A stretch of 64,000 nucleotides of DNA from JANMZR01 sp040385875. GTDB taxonomy: Bacteria; Bacteroidota; Bacteroidia; Cytophagales; Spirosomataceae. Shown one piece after another: positions 53,196-61,945 of the stretch. Under the pieces are notes generated by a model. That model made no database searches. It was not told where the DNA came from and worked only from the letters and a program-made list of their open reading frames with translations. Within the stretch, counting starts at the first letter, position 1. Each line of letters begins with the position of its first letter. The position numbers and the translations under genes were made by a program. The stretch lies in NCBI GenBank assembly GCA_040385875.1, contig JAZKGO010000040.1, positions 80,236-144,235 on the forward strand, given 5' to 3'.

Positions 53196-53232
53196 ATGAC
53201 GGCCATGCTAAATGTGTGGCCGTCATTTTTTT
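53196..53232 (+). terminator. Rho-independent terminator after susD
   Basis: Arms ATGACGGCCA (53196-53205) and TGGCCGTCAT (53217-53226) form a 10-bp perfect stem with an 11-nt loop, followed by a T-run. It lies about 35 bp after the susD stop. Confidence 0.9.
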
Positions 53233-53259
53233 ATATTATGTCAAAATTTTAGGATAAAT

Positions 53260-53297
53260 AAAAAAAAATCCTGTCAAATTTATAAAACTTGACAGGA
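53260..53297 (-). terminator. Rho-independent terminator of the small secreted protein gene
   Basis: On the minus strand the arms at 53297-53289 and 53277-53269 (TCCTGTCAA with TTGACAGGA) form a 9-bp stem, followed by a run of T (plus-strand A-tract 53260-53268). About 30 bp after the stop of the gene at 53329. Confidence 0.85.
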
Positions 53298-53328
53298 CTA
53301 CCTTACCCTTAACTAAACAAATTTTTTC

Positions 53329-53673
53329 TTAAATCTCGATATTTTTAATTTCAGTACTGTTGCCATCAGTCAATTCCAAAGTATAGCTTCCGGTTTTCAA
53401 CTGATCCATATTGAATTTTGTGCGAAATTTAGTGCGTTTTTTACCAATTACATCCCGATAAATTACGGTTCCGTCTGTATCTTTTAAAACTATTTTTACT
53501 TTTGAACCCTCTAACTTATTTACAAAAAGGTTGATTGCCTGTACTCCGTTAATTTTATACATACTCGAGGCAAAAGGTTTAATTGTAGGATTGGCAGGTA
53601 AAGTTTTAGCATTTGCAAAAAATACAGTACCTAAAAGTAGAGCAGCAATAATTGGTTTGATTTGATTTTTCAT
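53329..53673 (-). CDS. Small secreted protein with a single beta-sandwich-like domain
   Basis: 114 residues: a signal peptide (1-22, ending FFANA) and about 90 residues of alternating hydrophobic strands (YKINGVQAINLFV, SKVKIVLKDTDGTVIYRD, GSYTLELTDGNSTEIKNIEI). The C-terminal half resembles the last strands of T9SS sorting domains or DUF3244-type proteins, but too short to be sure. Not recognised as a named family. It is monocistronic, with its own terminator and a long leader (see 53862-53934). Convergent with susD. Confidence 0.55.
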   Translation of the reverse strand: MKNQIKPIIAALLLGTVFFANAKTLPANPTIKPFASSMYKINGVQAINLFVNKLEGSKVKIVLKDTDGTVIYRDVIGKKRTKFRTKFNMDQLKTGSYTLELTDGNSTEIKNIEI

Positions 53674-53861
53674 TTTTTTAATTGTTTAAATTGATTTTTA
53701 TCCCTTATTTATTTATTCTTGTAATTGTTTTTAATTAATATTCCATCTCTGTGCCAAAATTTATAATTATCTGATTATCAGCTTTTTATGTTAATTTTTA
53801 CTTTTTATTAGTGTTCGATTTTGAAACAGTCTGTTAATATTTCGTTCGCTAATTGATGATA

Positions 53862-53934
53862 CAAAGATATATGTTTACTTTAGTACTATGCATTACATAT
53901 TAGCTGGGCGGTTACTTTTACTTTTGAGCGGTTA
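53862..53934 (-). promoter_or_regulatory. Promoter with paired direct repeats upstream of the small secreted protein gene
   Basis: Minus-strand -7 box TATCTTTG (53869-53862), with no -33 TTG at the right distance. Further upstream, two direct repeats TAACCGC (53934-53928 and 53914-53908; GCGGTTA on the plus strand) are spaced exactly 20 bp apart, two helical turns. They lie about 50-80 bp upstream of the expected start, an activator position. The transcript would have a leader of about 185 nt. The rest of 53674-54022 holds no gene. Confidence 0.45.
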
Positions 53935-54022
53935 ATATAATCCAAAAATAAAATTTGACTTGTCTTAAAACTCATCAAGAAGATGAGATTTTCTTGAAAA
54001 AGGTTGCTTTGTTGAAAATAAA

Positions 54023-56107
54023 TTAAAGAATTAAAGCCCCATTTTTCATAAGGGAGTAGGCCAAAACCCCATCTTGAGCAGCCTCTTGTTGAAATCTGTT
54101 AGTATAATAGTTTGACAAACTCCCATCAATTATTAAATATTTGAAAGCAATCCTGTTTTTAATATTTTTAAAATATTGGAGTTTCTTATTTCTGATAACC
54201 AAAAAATCAACATTCAGTTTTTCTCCCTCTTTTATTCTATCATTCAAAAAGAGAAAAGTTTGGCCTTTCCAAATTTGAATTGAACTGGTTACAGGAAGGC
54301 TTATTTTATTCGTATCAACGACACCTTTGCTTGCCCAAAAATTGGCAAAATTAAATTGAATATTTTTATTTGAACTAATGAAGGACTCCTCTCCCATTAA
54401 TTGTACTCTTCGTCCATTAATTACGGATATTGCAGTGGTTTTCGGAACAGCATGTAAACAGATAATTTTTTGATGCAAAACATCAAGAAAATTGGCAATT
54501 GATAACCCGATTAACAGCGCTGCAGAAAAGGTTCCTAATTGAACCCAGCCATATTTTTTGGTATGGATAAGGGCTAAAATGCAAAAGAGTAAGAAGTAAA
54601 GAATAAGCATTTCAACAATGCTAAAATTAAGAAATTTACTAATAGCTCCTGGTAAACTTTCAGTAAAAATGACAGTAGCATTTAATGCTTTTACAAAAAA
54701 CTGAAGCAAAAGACCAAGGCCACTAATTATCAGACTAAGATTGAACCAACTTAAAATTAGTGCAATCAGTAAGAATACTAACCCGCCGATTAAAACAATT
54801 GAGGACAATAAAATAACGATTGGGTTAGCGAGTAAAAAATAATTTGGAAACTGATGAAAATAATAAATTGTGATAGGCAATGTGGCAATTTGGGCAGCAA
54901 TGGCCACTGTAGTTACCTTCCAAAGTCGGTCCGTTAGCCAATGTAGTTTACTCTTTCGCTTGTCAATTACCACCAAAGGATTTAAAAGAGGTTGTATTTG
55001 TATCATCCCAAAAACCGCTAAATAGGATAACATAAAACCAATATTGGTGAGCATAAAAGGATCATAAACCAATAAAACAAAACTTGAGATGGCCACCGTA
55101 TTATAAGAGTTCTCTTGCTTATCAATTGTTTGAGCTATTAATATCAAAGAAAACATAAATGTAGATCGTAATACTGGCGAGGAAAAGCCAGTAACAGCCG
55201 CATAAAGCCATAAAATCGATAAGATTATCAAAAGGAAAAACCATTTGCCGCCACTTTCTACTTTTTTAATTCTACCAAAAACCCAAACCAAAATGATATA
55301 AATAACCCCAACATGAAGCCCTGAGACCGAAAGCACATGAATGGCTCCAGCTGCTGAATAAGCCGCCATAAGCTCATTATCAATATCATCACGAAGCCCC
55401 AACACCATTGCATTCGTAACACCAAGTTCGGTCTTATTAGGAATATACTTAGTAAAAATGCTATCTGAATAGCTATTGATTTTGAATGCAAAACTATTCA
55501 GTGACCAATCAGTTTTTGACGAGATATTCACTAAAGAGGTATCTCTTAAGTACTGTTGAAAGTAAATTCCTTGATTTGATAAGTATTTTTTGTAGTCGAA
55601 TTGAAAGGGGTTCTTAGGGCCTTCAATCAAAACTGGCTGCCCTTTGATGAGTATTGATTCACCGTACTCTGGCTTAGGTACCGTAAGCTTATCGAGATAA
55701 AGTAGCACTTTTCCTTGTACGGGAATATACTTTCTATCTTGAAAAACCCCCTTCACTTGTACAATAGTTTTCCAAGAATTCGGCTTCTCCTCAACCAAGC
55801 CAACAATATCAGCACTATAAAATTGGAAATAAGTTATTTTAGAAAAATGATTCTCTCGGAACCCCGCCTCCACTTTAGAAGCATTAAAGTATCCAAAAGT
55901 GATTAGAAAAACAATACCTAGTGCGCCTAAAAAGCTTCTCGCTTTTCCTCCAAATAGATAATAGACCCCTAAATATACAATTGCTATACCTATTAAAATC
56001 GGTAATAATAATGGTGTATAAAATGGAAAATTTAAGAATAGCAAAATGCCAATAATCATGGCAATTGAGTATCTAATAAATGGGAAGTTGGAAAAGATCG
56101 TGTTCAA
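54023..56107 (-). CDS. comEC: ComEC/Rec2-family DNA-uptake membrane protein
   Basis: 694 residues. Two to three N-terminal helices, then a DUF4131-type OB-like soluble domain (about 85-210) and the ComEC competence domain with about eight helices (about 220-540), including the diagnostic HVLSVSGLHVGVIY and AVTGFSSPVLRSTFMF segments. The C-terminal part (about 545-694) is a soluble stretch lacking the metallo-beta-lactamase HxHxDH motif, as in many Bacteroidota ComEC proteins. It forms the inner-membrane channel for single-stranded DNA. Divergent from the GT4 gene. Confidence 0.9.
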   Translation of the reverse strand: MNTIFSNFPFIRYSIAMIIGILLFLNFPFYTPLLLPILIGIAIVYLGVYYLFGGKARSFLGALGIVFLITFGYFNASKVEAGFRENHFSKITYFQFYSADIVGLVEEKPNSWKTIVQVKGVFQDRKYIPVQGKVLLYLDKLTVPKPEYGESILIKGQPVLIEGPKNPFQFDYKKYLSNQGIYFQQYLRDTSLVNISSKTDWSLNSFAFKINSYSDSIFTKYIPNKTELGVTNAMVLGLRDDIDNELMAAYSAAGAIHVLSVSGLHVGVIYIILVWVFGRIKKVESGGKWFFLLIILSILWLYAAVTGFSSPVLRSTFMFSLILIAQTIDKQENSYNTVAISSFVLLVYDPFMLTNIGFMLSYLAVFGMIQIQPLLNPLVVIDKRKSKLHWLTDRLWKVTTVAIAAQIATLPITIYYFHQFPNYFLLANPIVILLSSIVLIGGLVFLLIALILSWFNLSLIISGLGLLLQFFVKALNATVIFTESLPGAISKFLNFSIVEMLILYFLLFCILALIHTKKYGWVQLGTFSAALLIGLSIANFLDVLHQKIICLHAVPKTTAISVINGRRVQLMGEESFISSNKNIQFNFANFWASKGVVDTNKISLPVTSSIQIWKGQTFLFLNDRIKEGEKLNVDFLVIRNKKLQYFKNIKNRIAFKYLIIDGSLSNYYTNRFQQEAAQDGVLAYSLMKNGALIL

Positions 56108-56191
56108 AATAATCTATTTTACTCATAAAAATAATCAAGATATTCATTATTTCCAAGTAACCTCCTATTCAGGAAAATGGCCATTATTCAT

Positions 56192-56199
56192 TACCTTTG
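56192..56199 (+). promoter_or_regulatory. Candidate -7 box for the GT4 gene
   Basis: TACCTTTG, a consensus -7 box, lies 19 bp before the ATG at 56219, giving a leader of about 13 nt. No good -33 box. Confidence 0.45.
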
Positions 56200-56218
56200 T
56201 AATTGTATTTAACAATTT

Positions 56219-57382
56219 ATGCGGGTACTTTTTGTTCATCAATTTCTTTGGGCTCATTATAAAGCCAAACATTTCAGTGATCTTTTTGCTATTTCACAAA
56301 AAACCAAGGAATTTGAATTTTATGTGATTCAAATGTCTCGCACTGAGGCAACTCGTATTAATATTGGAGCGATCAATGAGGACTATCATCAATATAAATA
56401 TAGCTTACTCTATGATGATTATCTAGAAAATACGCCTTTTTGGGGTAAGGCTACTAAAATATTTAAAATCATTCGGTCCTTTAAAGCCGATGTGGTGGTA
56501 TTACCCGGCTATTTTGATCCTTCTACCTGGCCCATATATTTGTATTGCAAAATTGCAGGTATCAAAACAATTATGTTCATCGATTCGGGAGAAACCGATA
56601 ACAAAAAAGTTTGGTACAAGGAAATTATCAAAAAAATAATTGTATCTATTACAGATGGGTTTTTAAGTATTGGTCCCGCCACTGACCAATATTTGTTAAA
56701 ATTGGGTGCCAAAAAAGAGCAAATTCTCATGAGCAGAAACGCTCTCGACAACCATGAAATTAGGCGCCAGTTTGAACTCTCACAGCTCAATAAGGAAGAA
56801 AGAAAAGAAAGTTTGGGGCTTAGTAAGTACAATTTCATATTTGTGGGACGCTTAATTGACTTCAAAAACCTTTTTATAATGTTGGAGGCTTTTGGAAAAG
56901 CTTCAAAAATACATCCTGAAGGTGAAAATTGGGGCTTTTTATTAGTCGGCGATGGTCCTTTAGAAACCGAGCTGAGAGCATTTGTAGTGGATAAGGATAT
57001 AAAAAACGTGAGCTTCCTCCCTCCCTGCGAATGGATTGAAGTACCCTGGAACTTATCTTTAGGAGACGTTTTGGTATTGGCCAGCTATTCTGAGCCATGG
57101 GGCTTTGTGGTGAATGAAGCCTTAATTTGTGGGAAACCCGTGATTGTATCCAATCATTGTGGTTGTTCTTCATCACTCGTTAAAGAAGGAAAAAATGGGA
57201 ATGGCTATACTTTTAGCCCCTATAACACCAATGAATTAGCTGATAAAATGGCTCTCATGATGAGCAACAATAAAAAGTTTGACTTGATGGGCAAAAAAGG
57301 ATTGGAAATTATCAAGGACTTCTCTCCTGAAAAAGTTGCAGCTGAAACCGTTGCTGCCTTTAAAAAAGTATACTCCTCTTAA
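56219..57382 (+). CDS. Glycosyltransferase family 4 (GT-B fold)
   Basis: 387 residues of GT-B fold: an N-terminal Rossmann domain beginning MRVLFVHQFLWAHY, and the C-terminal nucleotide-sugar domain with FIFVGRLIDFKN, LLVGDGPLETEL, and the SYSEPWGFVVNEALICGKP (E-x7-E) motif that binds the donor. It is cytoplasmic or peripheral to the inner membrane and adds a sugar to a lipid-linked or surface glycan. No other glycan gene is adjacent. Its stop overlaps that of the convergent hisA gene by 4 bp. Confidence 0.88.
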   Translation: MRVLFVHQFLWAHYKAKHFSDLFAISQKTKEFEFYVIQMSRTEATRINIGAINEDYHQYKYSLLYDDYLENTPFWGKATKIFKIIRSFKADVVVLPGYFDPSTWPIYLYCKIAGIKTIMFIDSGETDNKKVWYKEIIKKIIVSITDGFLSIGPATDQYLLKLGAKKEQILMSRNALDNHEIRRQFELSQLNKEERKESLGLSKYNFIFVGRLIDFKNLFIMLEAFGKASKIHPEGENWGFLLVGDGPLETELRAFVVDKDIKNVSFLPPCEWIEVPWNLSLGDVLVLASYSEPWGFVVNEALICGKPVIVSNHCGCSSSLVKEGKNGNGYTFSPYNTNELADKMALMMSNNKKFDLMGKKGLEIIKDFSPEKVAAETVAAFKKVYSS

Positions 57383-58098
57383 AATAGACCCTTTAATTCG
57401 TCCAAAGTGATTTTATTTTCATAAAAAGCCTTACCTACAATTACTCCATAGATATTCATTTGATTGAGTTTTAAAATATCTTGCAGACAAGCTATCCCTC
57501 CGCTAGCAATAATATTTAAAGTTGGATTTTGGATTTGCAAGTTTTTATATAGTTCAAAACTAGGGCCTTGCAGCATACCATCCCTACTTACATCGGTACT
57601 GATACAATACTTAGCACCTAAGTTCACCCATTTTTTTACAAAATCGTAAACCGATTGCCCCGAGCTTTCCTCCCAACCAGAAATGGCAATTTTTTCATGA
57701 TGTGCGTCAGCGCCCAAAATAATTTTTTCTGAGCCATATTTATGAAACCAACCTTGAAATAAATCTGGATTTTTCACCGCAACTGAACCACCAGTAATTT
57801 GCGCAGCCCCATTTTCAAAAGCCATTTCTATCATTTCATCCGATTGTACGCCACCCCCAAAATCGACTTTGAGTTTAGTTTTTGAGGTTATCTCATGCAA
57901 AACTTTATGATTTACTATTCGTTTTTGTTTGGCTCCATCCAAATCAACTAGATGCAAATGTTCAATCCCAGCCGCTTCAAACATTTTGGCAACCTCCAAA
58001 GGATTTTCATTGTAAATAGTTTTCTTTGAATAATCTCCTTGTGAAAGTCTCACGCATTTCCCATCAATAATATCAATCGCTGGAATAATTTTAATCAT
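57379..58098 (-). CDS. hisA: ProFAR isomerase HisA (histidine biosynthesis)
   Basis: 239 residues from the ATG at 58098, which gives the canonical MIKIIPAIDIIDGKCVRL start; the frame is open 18 codons further upstream but that extension overlaps hisH and has no family counterpart. A (beta-alpha)8 barrel with catalytic Asp in AIDIIDGK and STDVSRDGMLQGPS, and the phosphate-binding VDFGGGVQ and IASGGIA loops. It isomerises ProFAR to PRFAR. It follows hisH by 31 bp. Confidence 0.94.
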   Translation of the reverse strand: MIKIIPAIDIIDGKCVRLSQGDYSKKTIYNENPLEVAKMFEAAGIEHLHLVDLDGAKQKRIVNHKVLHEITSKTKLKVDFGGGVQSDEMIEMAFENGAAQITGGSVAVKNPDLFQGWFHKYGSEKIILGADAHHEKIAISGWEESSGQSVYDFVKKWVNLGAKYCISTDVSRDGMLQGPSFELYKNLQIQNPTLNIIASGGIACLQDILKLNQMNIYGVIVGKAFYENKITLDELKGLF

Positions 58099-58129
58099 AC
58101 TATAGCTATTTTGAAACGATTTGGTTGAA

Positions 58130-58717
58130 TTATATTTCCATAAAATTTTCAAAAATCTTTTGCCCTATATCTCCACTGATTTCGGAATGAAACTGGCAAG
58201 CATAGAAGTTATTTTTTTGCAAAACAGCCGAATATTCCAAAATATAATTGGTTTTTCCTATGGTATGCTCACACAACGGAGCATAATAGCTATGATTGTA
58301 ATAGACGTAGGCATTTTCTTTAATTCCCTGTAATAGAGGAGATTGCAAATCGTAAATATCATTCCAACCTGTCTGTGGTATTTTGAAACCCTCTTCTTTA
58401 GTGAATTTTTTGATGTCAATATCAAAAATCCCTAAACAATCTGTGTCGTTTTCTTCAGAGTGGTTACAGAGTAATTGCATCCCCACACAGGTTCCTAAAA
58501 ATGGTTGCTTTAGAGTGGGGATTAACAAATCAAGATTACTTTCTCTCAGGCTTTTCATGGCGGTGCTCGCCTCCCCTACACCAGGAAATATAATACGGTT
58601 GGCACTCAATATTTCTTCGGGATTATCGGAAAGGCAATAACCAACCCCAATTCTATCTAATGCATACATGACTGATTGCACATTGCCCGCATTGTATTTA
58701 ATGATAGTTACTTCCAT
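58130..58717 (-). CDS. hisH: Imidazole glycerol phosphate synthase glutamine amidotransferase subunit HisH
   Basis: 195 residues, class I glutamine amidotransferase. Nucleophile Cys77 in GTCVGMQL, and the catalytic His-Glu pair in QFHSEISG near the C terminus. It releases ammonia for HisF to make imidazole glycerol phosphate and AICAR. The HisF partner and other his genes are not in the window, although hisA follows directly. A GC-rich palindrome abuts its ATG on the upstream side. Confidence 0.94.
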   Translation of the reverse strand: MEVTIIKYNAGNVQSVMYALDRIGVGYCLSDNPEEILSANRIIFPGVGEASTAMKSLRESNLDLLIPTLKQPFLGTCVGMQLLCNHSEENDTDCLGIFDIDIKKFTKEEGFKIPQTGWNDIYDLQSPLLQGIKENAYVYYNHSYYAPLCEHTIGKTNYILEYSAVLQKNNFYACQFHSEISGDIGQKIFENFMEI

Positions 58718-58745
58718 AGCGCCCTAGCCCCCTGTGGGGGAACAC
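58718..58745. repeat. GC-rich extragenic palindrome (REP-like)
   Basis: The segment GCGCCCTAGCCCCC (58719-58732) followed by TGT and GGGGGAAC forms a CCCCC-TGT-GGGGG hairpin and stands out against AT-rich surroundings. It touches the hisH start. Similar CCCTAGCCCCC...GGGGGAA strings recur between genes in many Bacteroidota, as far as I recall, which would make it a dispersed repeat. Confidence 0.55.
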
Positions 58746-58820
58746 ACATTTATAAAATTTATTAAAATTTATCAGACTTATACTGTTCAAAAAATCCCTC
58801 TCAATGGGACCGGGGCCTTG

Positions 58821-59918
58821 CTAAAACATCCCTACAAAACTGTCAAATAAATATCGGGAGTCATGAGGGCCTGGTGAGGCTTCAGGATGATGCTGAACCG
58901 AAAATGCTTTTTTATCTTTTCGTTTTATGCCTTCAATTGTATTATCATTCAAATTTAAGTGGGTGATTTCCAAGAGTTCGTTTGACTTTACCTGTTCCTC
59001 ATTCACGGCAAATCCATGATTTTGAGAGGTGATTTCACTCTTCCCAGTAATTAAGTTTTTTACCGGGTGATTTAGCCCTCTATGTCCGTGATGCATTTTA
59101 TAGGTGGCTACACCAGAAGCTTGAGCCAACAATTGATGCCCCAAGCAAATACCAAAAAGGGGTCTTTCCGAAGCTAAAATTTCTTGAACCGTTTCTACTG
59201 CATAAGGCATCACTGATGGATCACCAGGGCCATTTGAAATAAAATATCCGTTAGGCTGCCACTTCTCCATTTCGGAGAAACTAGTCTTGGCTGGAAAAAC
59301 TTGACAATAACAATCTCTATCCACAAGATTGCTCAAAATGCTTTTCTTGATTCCAAAATCGATCGCTGCTACCTTCCATTTGGCATTCGGATCCCCCACA
59401 AAATAAGGTTCCTTTGTTGAAACTACCGAAGATAGTTCCAATCCTTCCATCTGAGGCACTTTTTCTAATTCTGTTTGAAGCTTATCCACCTCCAATATTT
59501 CTGATGAAATGATACAATTCATCGCACCTTTACTGCGTATATGTCTTACAATTTGGCGAGTATCTACTCCATAGATACCCACAATATTGGCCTTTTCAAA
59601 ATAATCTTGCAGTGATTCCTCCGCCAATGCTCTTGAATGAATCTGTGAAAACTCGTTGCAAACCATTCCTGAAATTTTCACTGAATTGGACTCCTCTTCA
59701 GCAGGTGGCAATACACCATAATTCCCGATATGGGAAGTAGTATTTACTACCACTTGTCCAAAATAGGAAGGATCAGTATAAATTTCCTGATAGCCTGTCA
59801 TTCCAGTATTAAAACATATTTCTCCTCCATGGGTACCTATTTTTCCCAAGGCATAGCCCTTAAATAAAGTGCCATCTTCCAATAATAATAGTGCTTCTTT
59901 GGGTGTATTGTGTTTCAT
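58821..59918 (-). CDS. carA: Carbamoyl-phosphate synthase small (glutaminase) subunit
   Basis: 365 residues. An N-terminal CPSase small-chain domain (about 8-140, FNTGMTGYQEIYTDPSY) and a C-terminal class I glutaminase with nucleophile Cys258 in FGICLGHQLL and the catalytic His-Glu pair in VQHHPEASPGP. It supplies ammonia to CarB for carbamoyl phosphate, used in pyrimidine and arginine synthesis. carB is not adjacent. A consensus -7 box lies upstream; carA sits after the rplQ terminator, so it has its own promoter. Confidence 0.96.
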   Translation of the reverse strand: MKHNTPKEALLLLEDGTLFKGYALGKIGTHGGEICFNTGMTGYQEIYTDPSYFGQVVVNTTSHIGNYGVLPPAEEESNSVKISGMVCNEFSQIHSRALAEESLQDYFEKANIVGIYGVDTRQIVRHIRSKGAMNCIISSEILEVDKLQTELEKVPQMEGLELSSVVSTKEPYFVGDPNAKWKVAAIDFGIKKSILSNLVDRDCYCQVFPAKTSFSEMEKWQPNGYFISNGPGDPSVMPYAVETVQEILASERPLFGICLGHQLLAQASGVATYKMHHGHRGLNHPVKNLITGKSEITSQNHGFAVNEEQVKSNELLEITHLNLNDNTIEGIKRKDKKAFSVQHHPEASPGPHDSRYLFDSFVGMF

Positions 59919-59968
59919 TCTATTTTTGAATTCAATCTTAAAAAAATATCGGGATGATTTCTATTTTA

Positions 59969-59976
59969 CAAAGTTA
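59969..59976 (-). promoter_or_regulatory. Candidate -7 box for carA
   Basis: Minus-strand TAACTTTG (59976-59969) is a consensus -7 box about 50 bp before the carA ATG. A TTG lies 24 bp upstream, slightly too far, within the rplQ terminator. Confidence 0.4.
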
Positions 59977-59986
59977 ATACAAAATA

Positions 59987-60020
59987 TAAAAAAAGGGCTT
60001 CAACATATTGTTAAAGCCCT
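59987..60020 (-). terminator. Rho-independent terminator of the ribosomal protein/rpoA operon
   Basis: AGGGCTT (59994-60000) pairs with AAGCCCT (60014-60020), with an inner AACA/TGTT stem; on the minus strand it is followed by a run of T (plus-strand A-tract 59987-59993). It lies about 28 bp after the rplQ stop. Confidence 0.9.
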
Positions 60021-60047
60021 CATTCTATTATGTATTTTCATAAAAAC

Positions 60048-60692
60048 CTATTCTTTTGGTTTTTCTTCAGAATCAGCTGCTTCGTCAGTTTCGGTAGCTT
60101 CAGGAGTTGGTTCCGTTGTTTCAACTTCAGCAACTGGAGTTTCAACTGTTTCCTCAATTACTTCGGCAACTGCCTCTTCTTCTTCAATTACTTCAGCGGA
60201 TGGAGCTTCAGCCACAACTGCTGCTGCTACCGGAGCCACTACTTCTTTTTTCTCAGCTGAAGCTCCTGATGATCCTGCTCTTCTGCTTCTGCGTGTTTTC
60301 ACAGGCTTATCTGCTGATTCCGCTAACATTACTTCGTTAAAATCAACCAATTCCATCATGCACATTTCTGCATTGTCACCTAGTCTATTTGGTAGTTTGA
60401 TGATACGAGTATAACCACCTGGGCGATCTGCTACTTTCTCAGCCACAATTCCAAAAAGTTCTTTGATTGCTTCCTTATCAGTTAAATAAGCAAAAACTAC
60501 ACGACGATTATGAGTTTTATCATCTTTTGCTTTAGTAATTAAAGGCTCTACAAACATTCTTAAGGCCTTTGCTTTCGCAACTGTAGTTTCTATTCTTTTG
60601 TGAATAATCAATGATGATGCCATGTTGGCAAGTAATGCATGACGATGGGCAGTTTTTCTACCTAAATGATTGTGTTGTTTTCCGTGTCTCAT
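60048..60692 (-). CDS. rplQ: 50S ribosomal protein L17 with an acidic C-terminal extension
   Basis: 214 residues. The L17 core (1 to about 125) begins MRHGKQHNHLGRKTAHRHALLANMA and includes the TTVAKAKALR motif. It is followed by a low-complexity Ala/Glu/Val/Thr-rich tail (about 140-214), common in Bacteroidota L17 but absent from E. coli (127 residues). The tail is probably disordered and its role unknown. Last gene of the minus-strand operon, followed by a strong terminator. Confidence 0.95.
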   Translation of the reverse strand: MRHGKQHNHLGRKTAHRHALLANMASSLIIHKRIETTVAKAKALRMFVEPLITKAKDDKTHNRRVVFAYLTDKEAIKELFGIVAEKVADRPGGYTRIIKLPNRLGDNAEMCMMELVDFNEVMLAESADKPVKTRRSRRAGSSGASAEKKEVVAPVAAAVVAEAPSAEVIEEEEAVAEVIEETVETPVAEVETTEPTPEATETDEAADSEEKPKE

Positions 60693-60835
60693 GATATTTT
60701 CGTAAGTTAAAAGTGATTGCTCACTGCGGTTAAGTTGCTATTATTTATCAACTCACCTATTACTACTTGTTTAAATTTTAAATTAATTTGTTTTTTTGCG
60801 AATTCCAATTTAATAAATCTTATATCGCTAATTGA

Positions 60836-61825
60836 CTAATCTTCGTCAATTCTATAACGATAAATATCCATCCCGAAAGTAAGATTTTTATCTGCTACTA
60901 GTTGTTCTAATTCAGTAAGTGATTTTTTACCAAAATTGCGGAATTTCATCATATCAGAAATCTCTAATTTCACTAAATCTCCCAAAGTTTTGATTTCCGC
61001 AGACTTTAAGCAGTTGTAAGCACGTACCGACAAATCAAGATCAGCCAGAGGTGTTTTCAACAATTTGCGCATATGCAATACTTCTTCATCCACCACATTG
61101 TCATCATCAGCCTTTTGGGTTTCAAATGTCATTGTTTGGTCTGAGAACAACATAAAATGTTGAATCAAAATATAAGCAGCACCTTTTAAAGCTTCTTCGG
61201 GATGAATTGAACCATCTGTTTGAATTTCGATGATTAATTTTTCATAATCCGTTTTTTGCTCAACACGTGTATTTTCAACACTGTATTTTACATTTTTTAT
61301 TGGAGTGAAGATAGAGTCAATTGCGATATATCCAATTGAAAGCTCTGTAGATCTAGGCTCATCAGCAGGTACATAACCACGACCTTTTTCTACAATTATT
61401 TCCATTTCTAAATCCTTTGTCTCATCTAAATGACAGATGATTTGATCAGGATTTAAGATTTCAAAATAAGGTGTAAATTTTGCAATATCACCAGCAGTTA
61501 ATACTGATTGACCTTTGCATTTAACAGTTATTTTATTATCAAGAATGTCTGTTTTCTTTTTAAACCTAACCATTTTAAGGTTCAAAATAATTTCAGTCAC
61601 ATCCTCCATTACTCCCTCTATAGTAGAGAATTCGTGTAGTACACCACCTATTTTAACGCTTGTAATAGCGTAACCTTCCAATGAGGAAAGTAAAATACGG
61701 CGGAGTGCATTACCGATGGTTACGCCATACCCTTTTTCGAGTGGCTTAAATTCAAAAAGCCCGTGGAAGTCGTCGGCTTTTTCCATGACTACCTTATCGG
61801 GCATTTGGAATGCTAATATTGACAT
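60836..61825 (-). CDS. rpoA: RNA polymerase alpha subunit
   Basis: 329 residues with the N-terminal dimerisation domain (MVRF and GNALRRILLSSLEGYAITSV) and C-terminal helix-hairpin-helix domain (LSVRAYNCLKSAEIKTLGDLV then MKFRNFGKKSLTEL) that contacts UP elements and activators. Complete and of normal length. Operon position rpsD-rpoA-rplQ as in most bacteria. Confidence 0.98.
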   Translation of the reverse strand: MSILAFQMPDKVVMEKADDFHGLFEFKPLEKGYGVTIGNALRRILLSSLEGYAITSVKIGGVLHEFSTIEGVMEDVTEIILNLKMVRFKKKTDILDNKITVKCKGQSVLTAGDIAKFTPYFEILNPDQIICHLDETKDLEMEIIVEKGRGYVPADEPRSTELSIGYIAIDSIFTPIKNVKYSVENTRVEQKTDYEKLIIEIQTDGSIHPEEALKGAAYILIQHFMLFSDQTMTFETQKADDDNVVDEEVLHMRKLLKTPLADLDLSVRAYNCLKSAEIKTLGDLVKLEISDMMKFRNFGKKSLTELEQLVADKNLTFGMDIYRYRIDED

Positions 61826-61945
61826 ATTTGATGAATTTTAGCTATTAAGAAATATTTAGGTAAAATTTTTAAATTTTCCCATTAACAATTTCTGTCAATG
61901 AATGATTATACATTGAATTTTATAACAATGTACAATCGAAAAATA

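Noticed and set aside
58099..58152. 18-codon N-terminal extension of HisA
   Set aside because: It overlaps hisH and precedes the canonical MIKIIPAIDIIDGK start.
59869..60414. 181-codon plus-strand reading frame opposite rplQ
   Set aside because: It is the antisense of the Ala/Glu-rich L17 tail and is serine/threonine-rich only for that reason.
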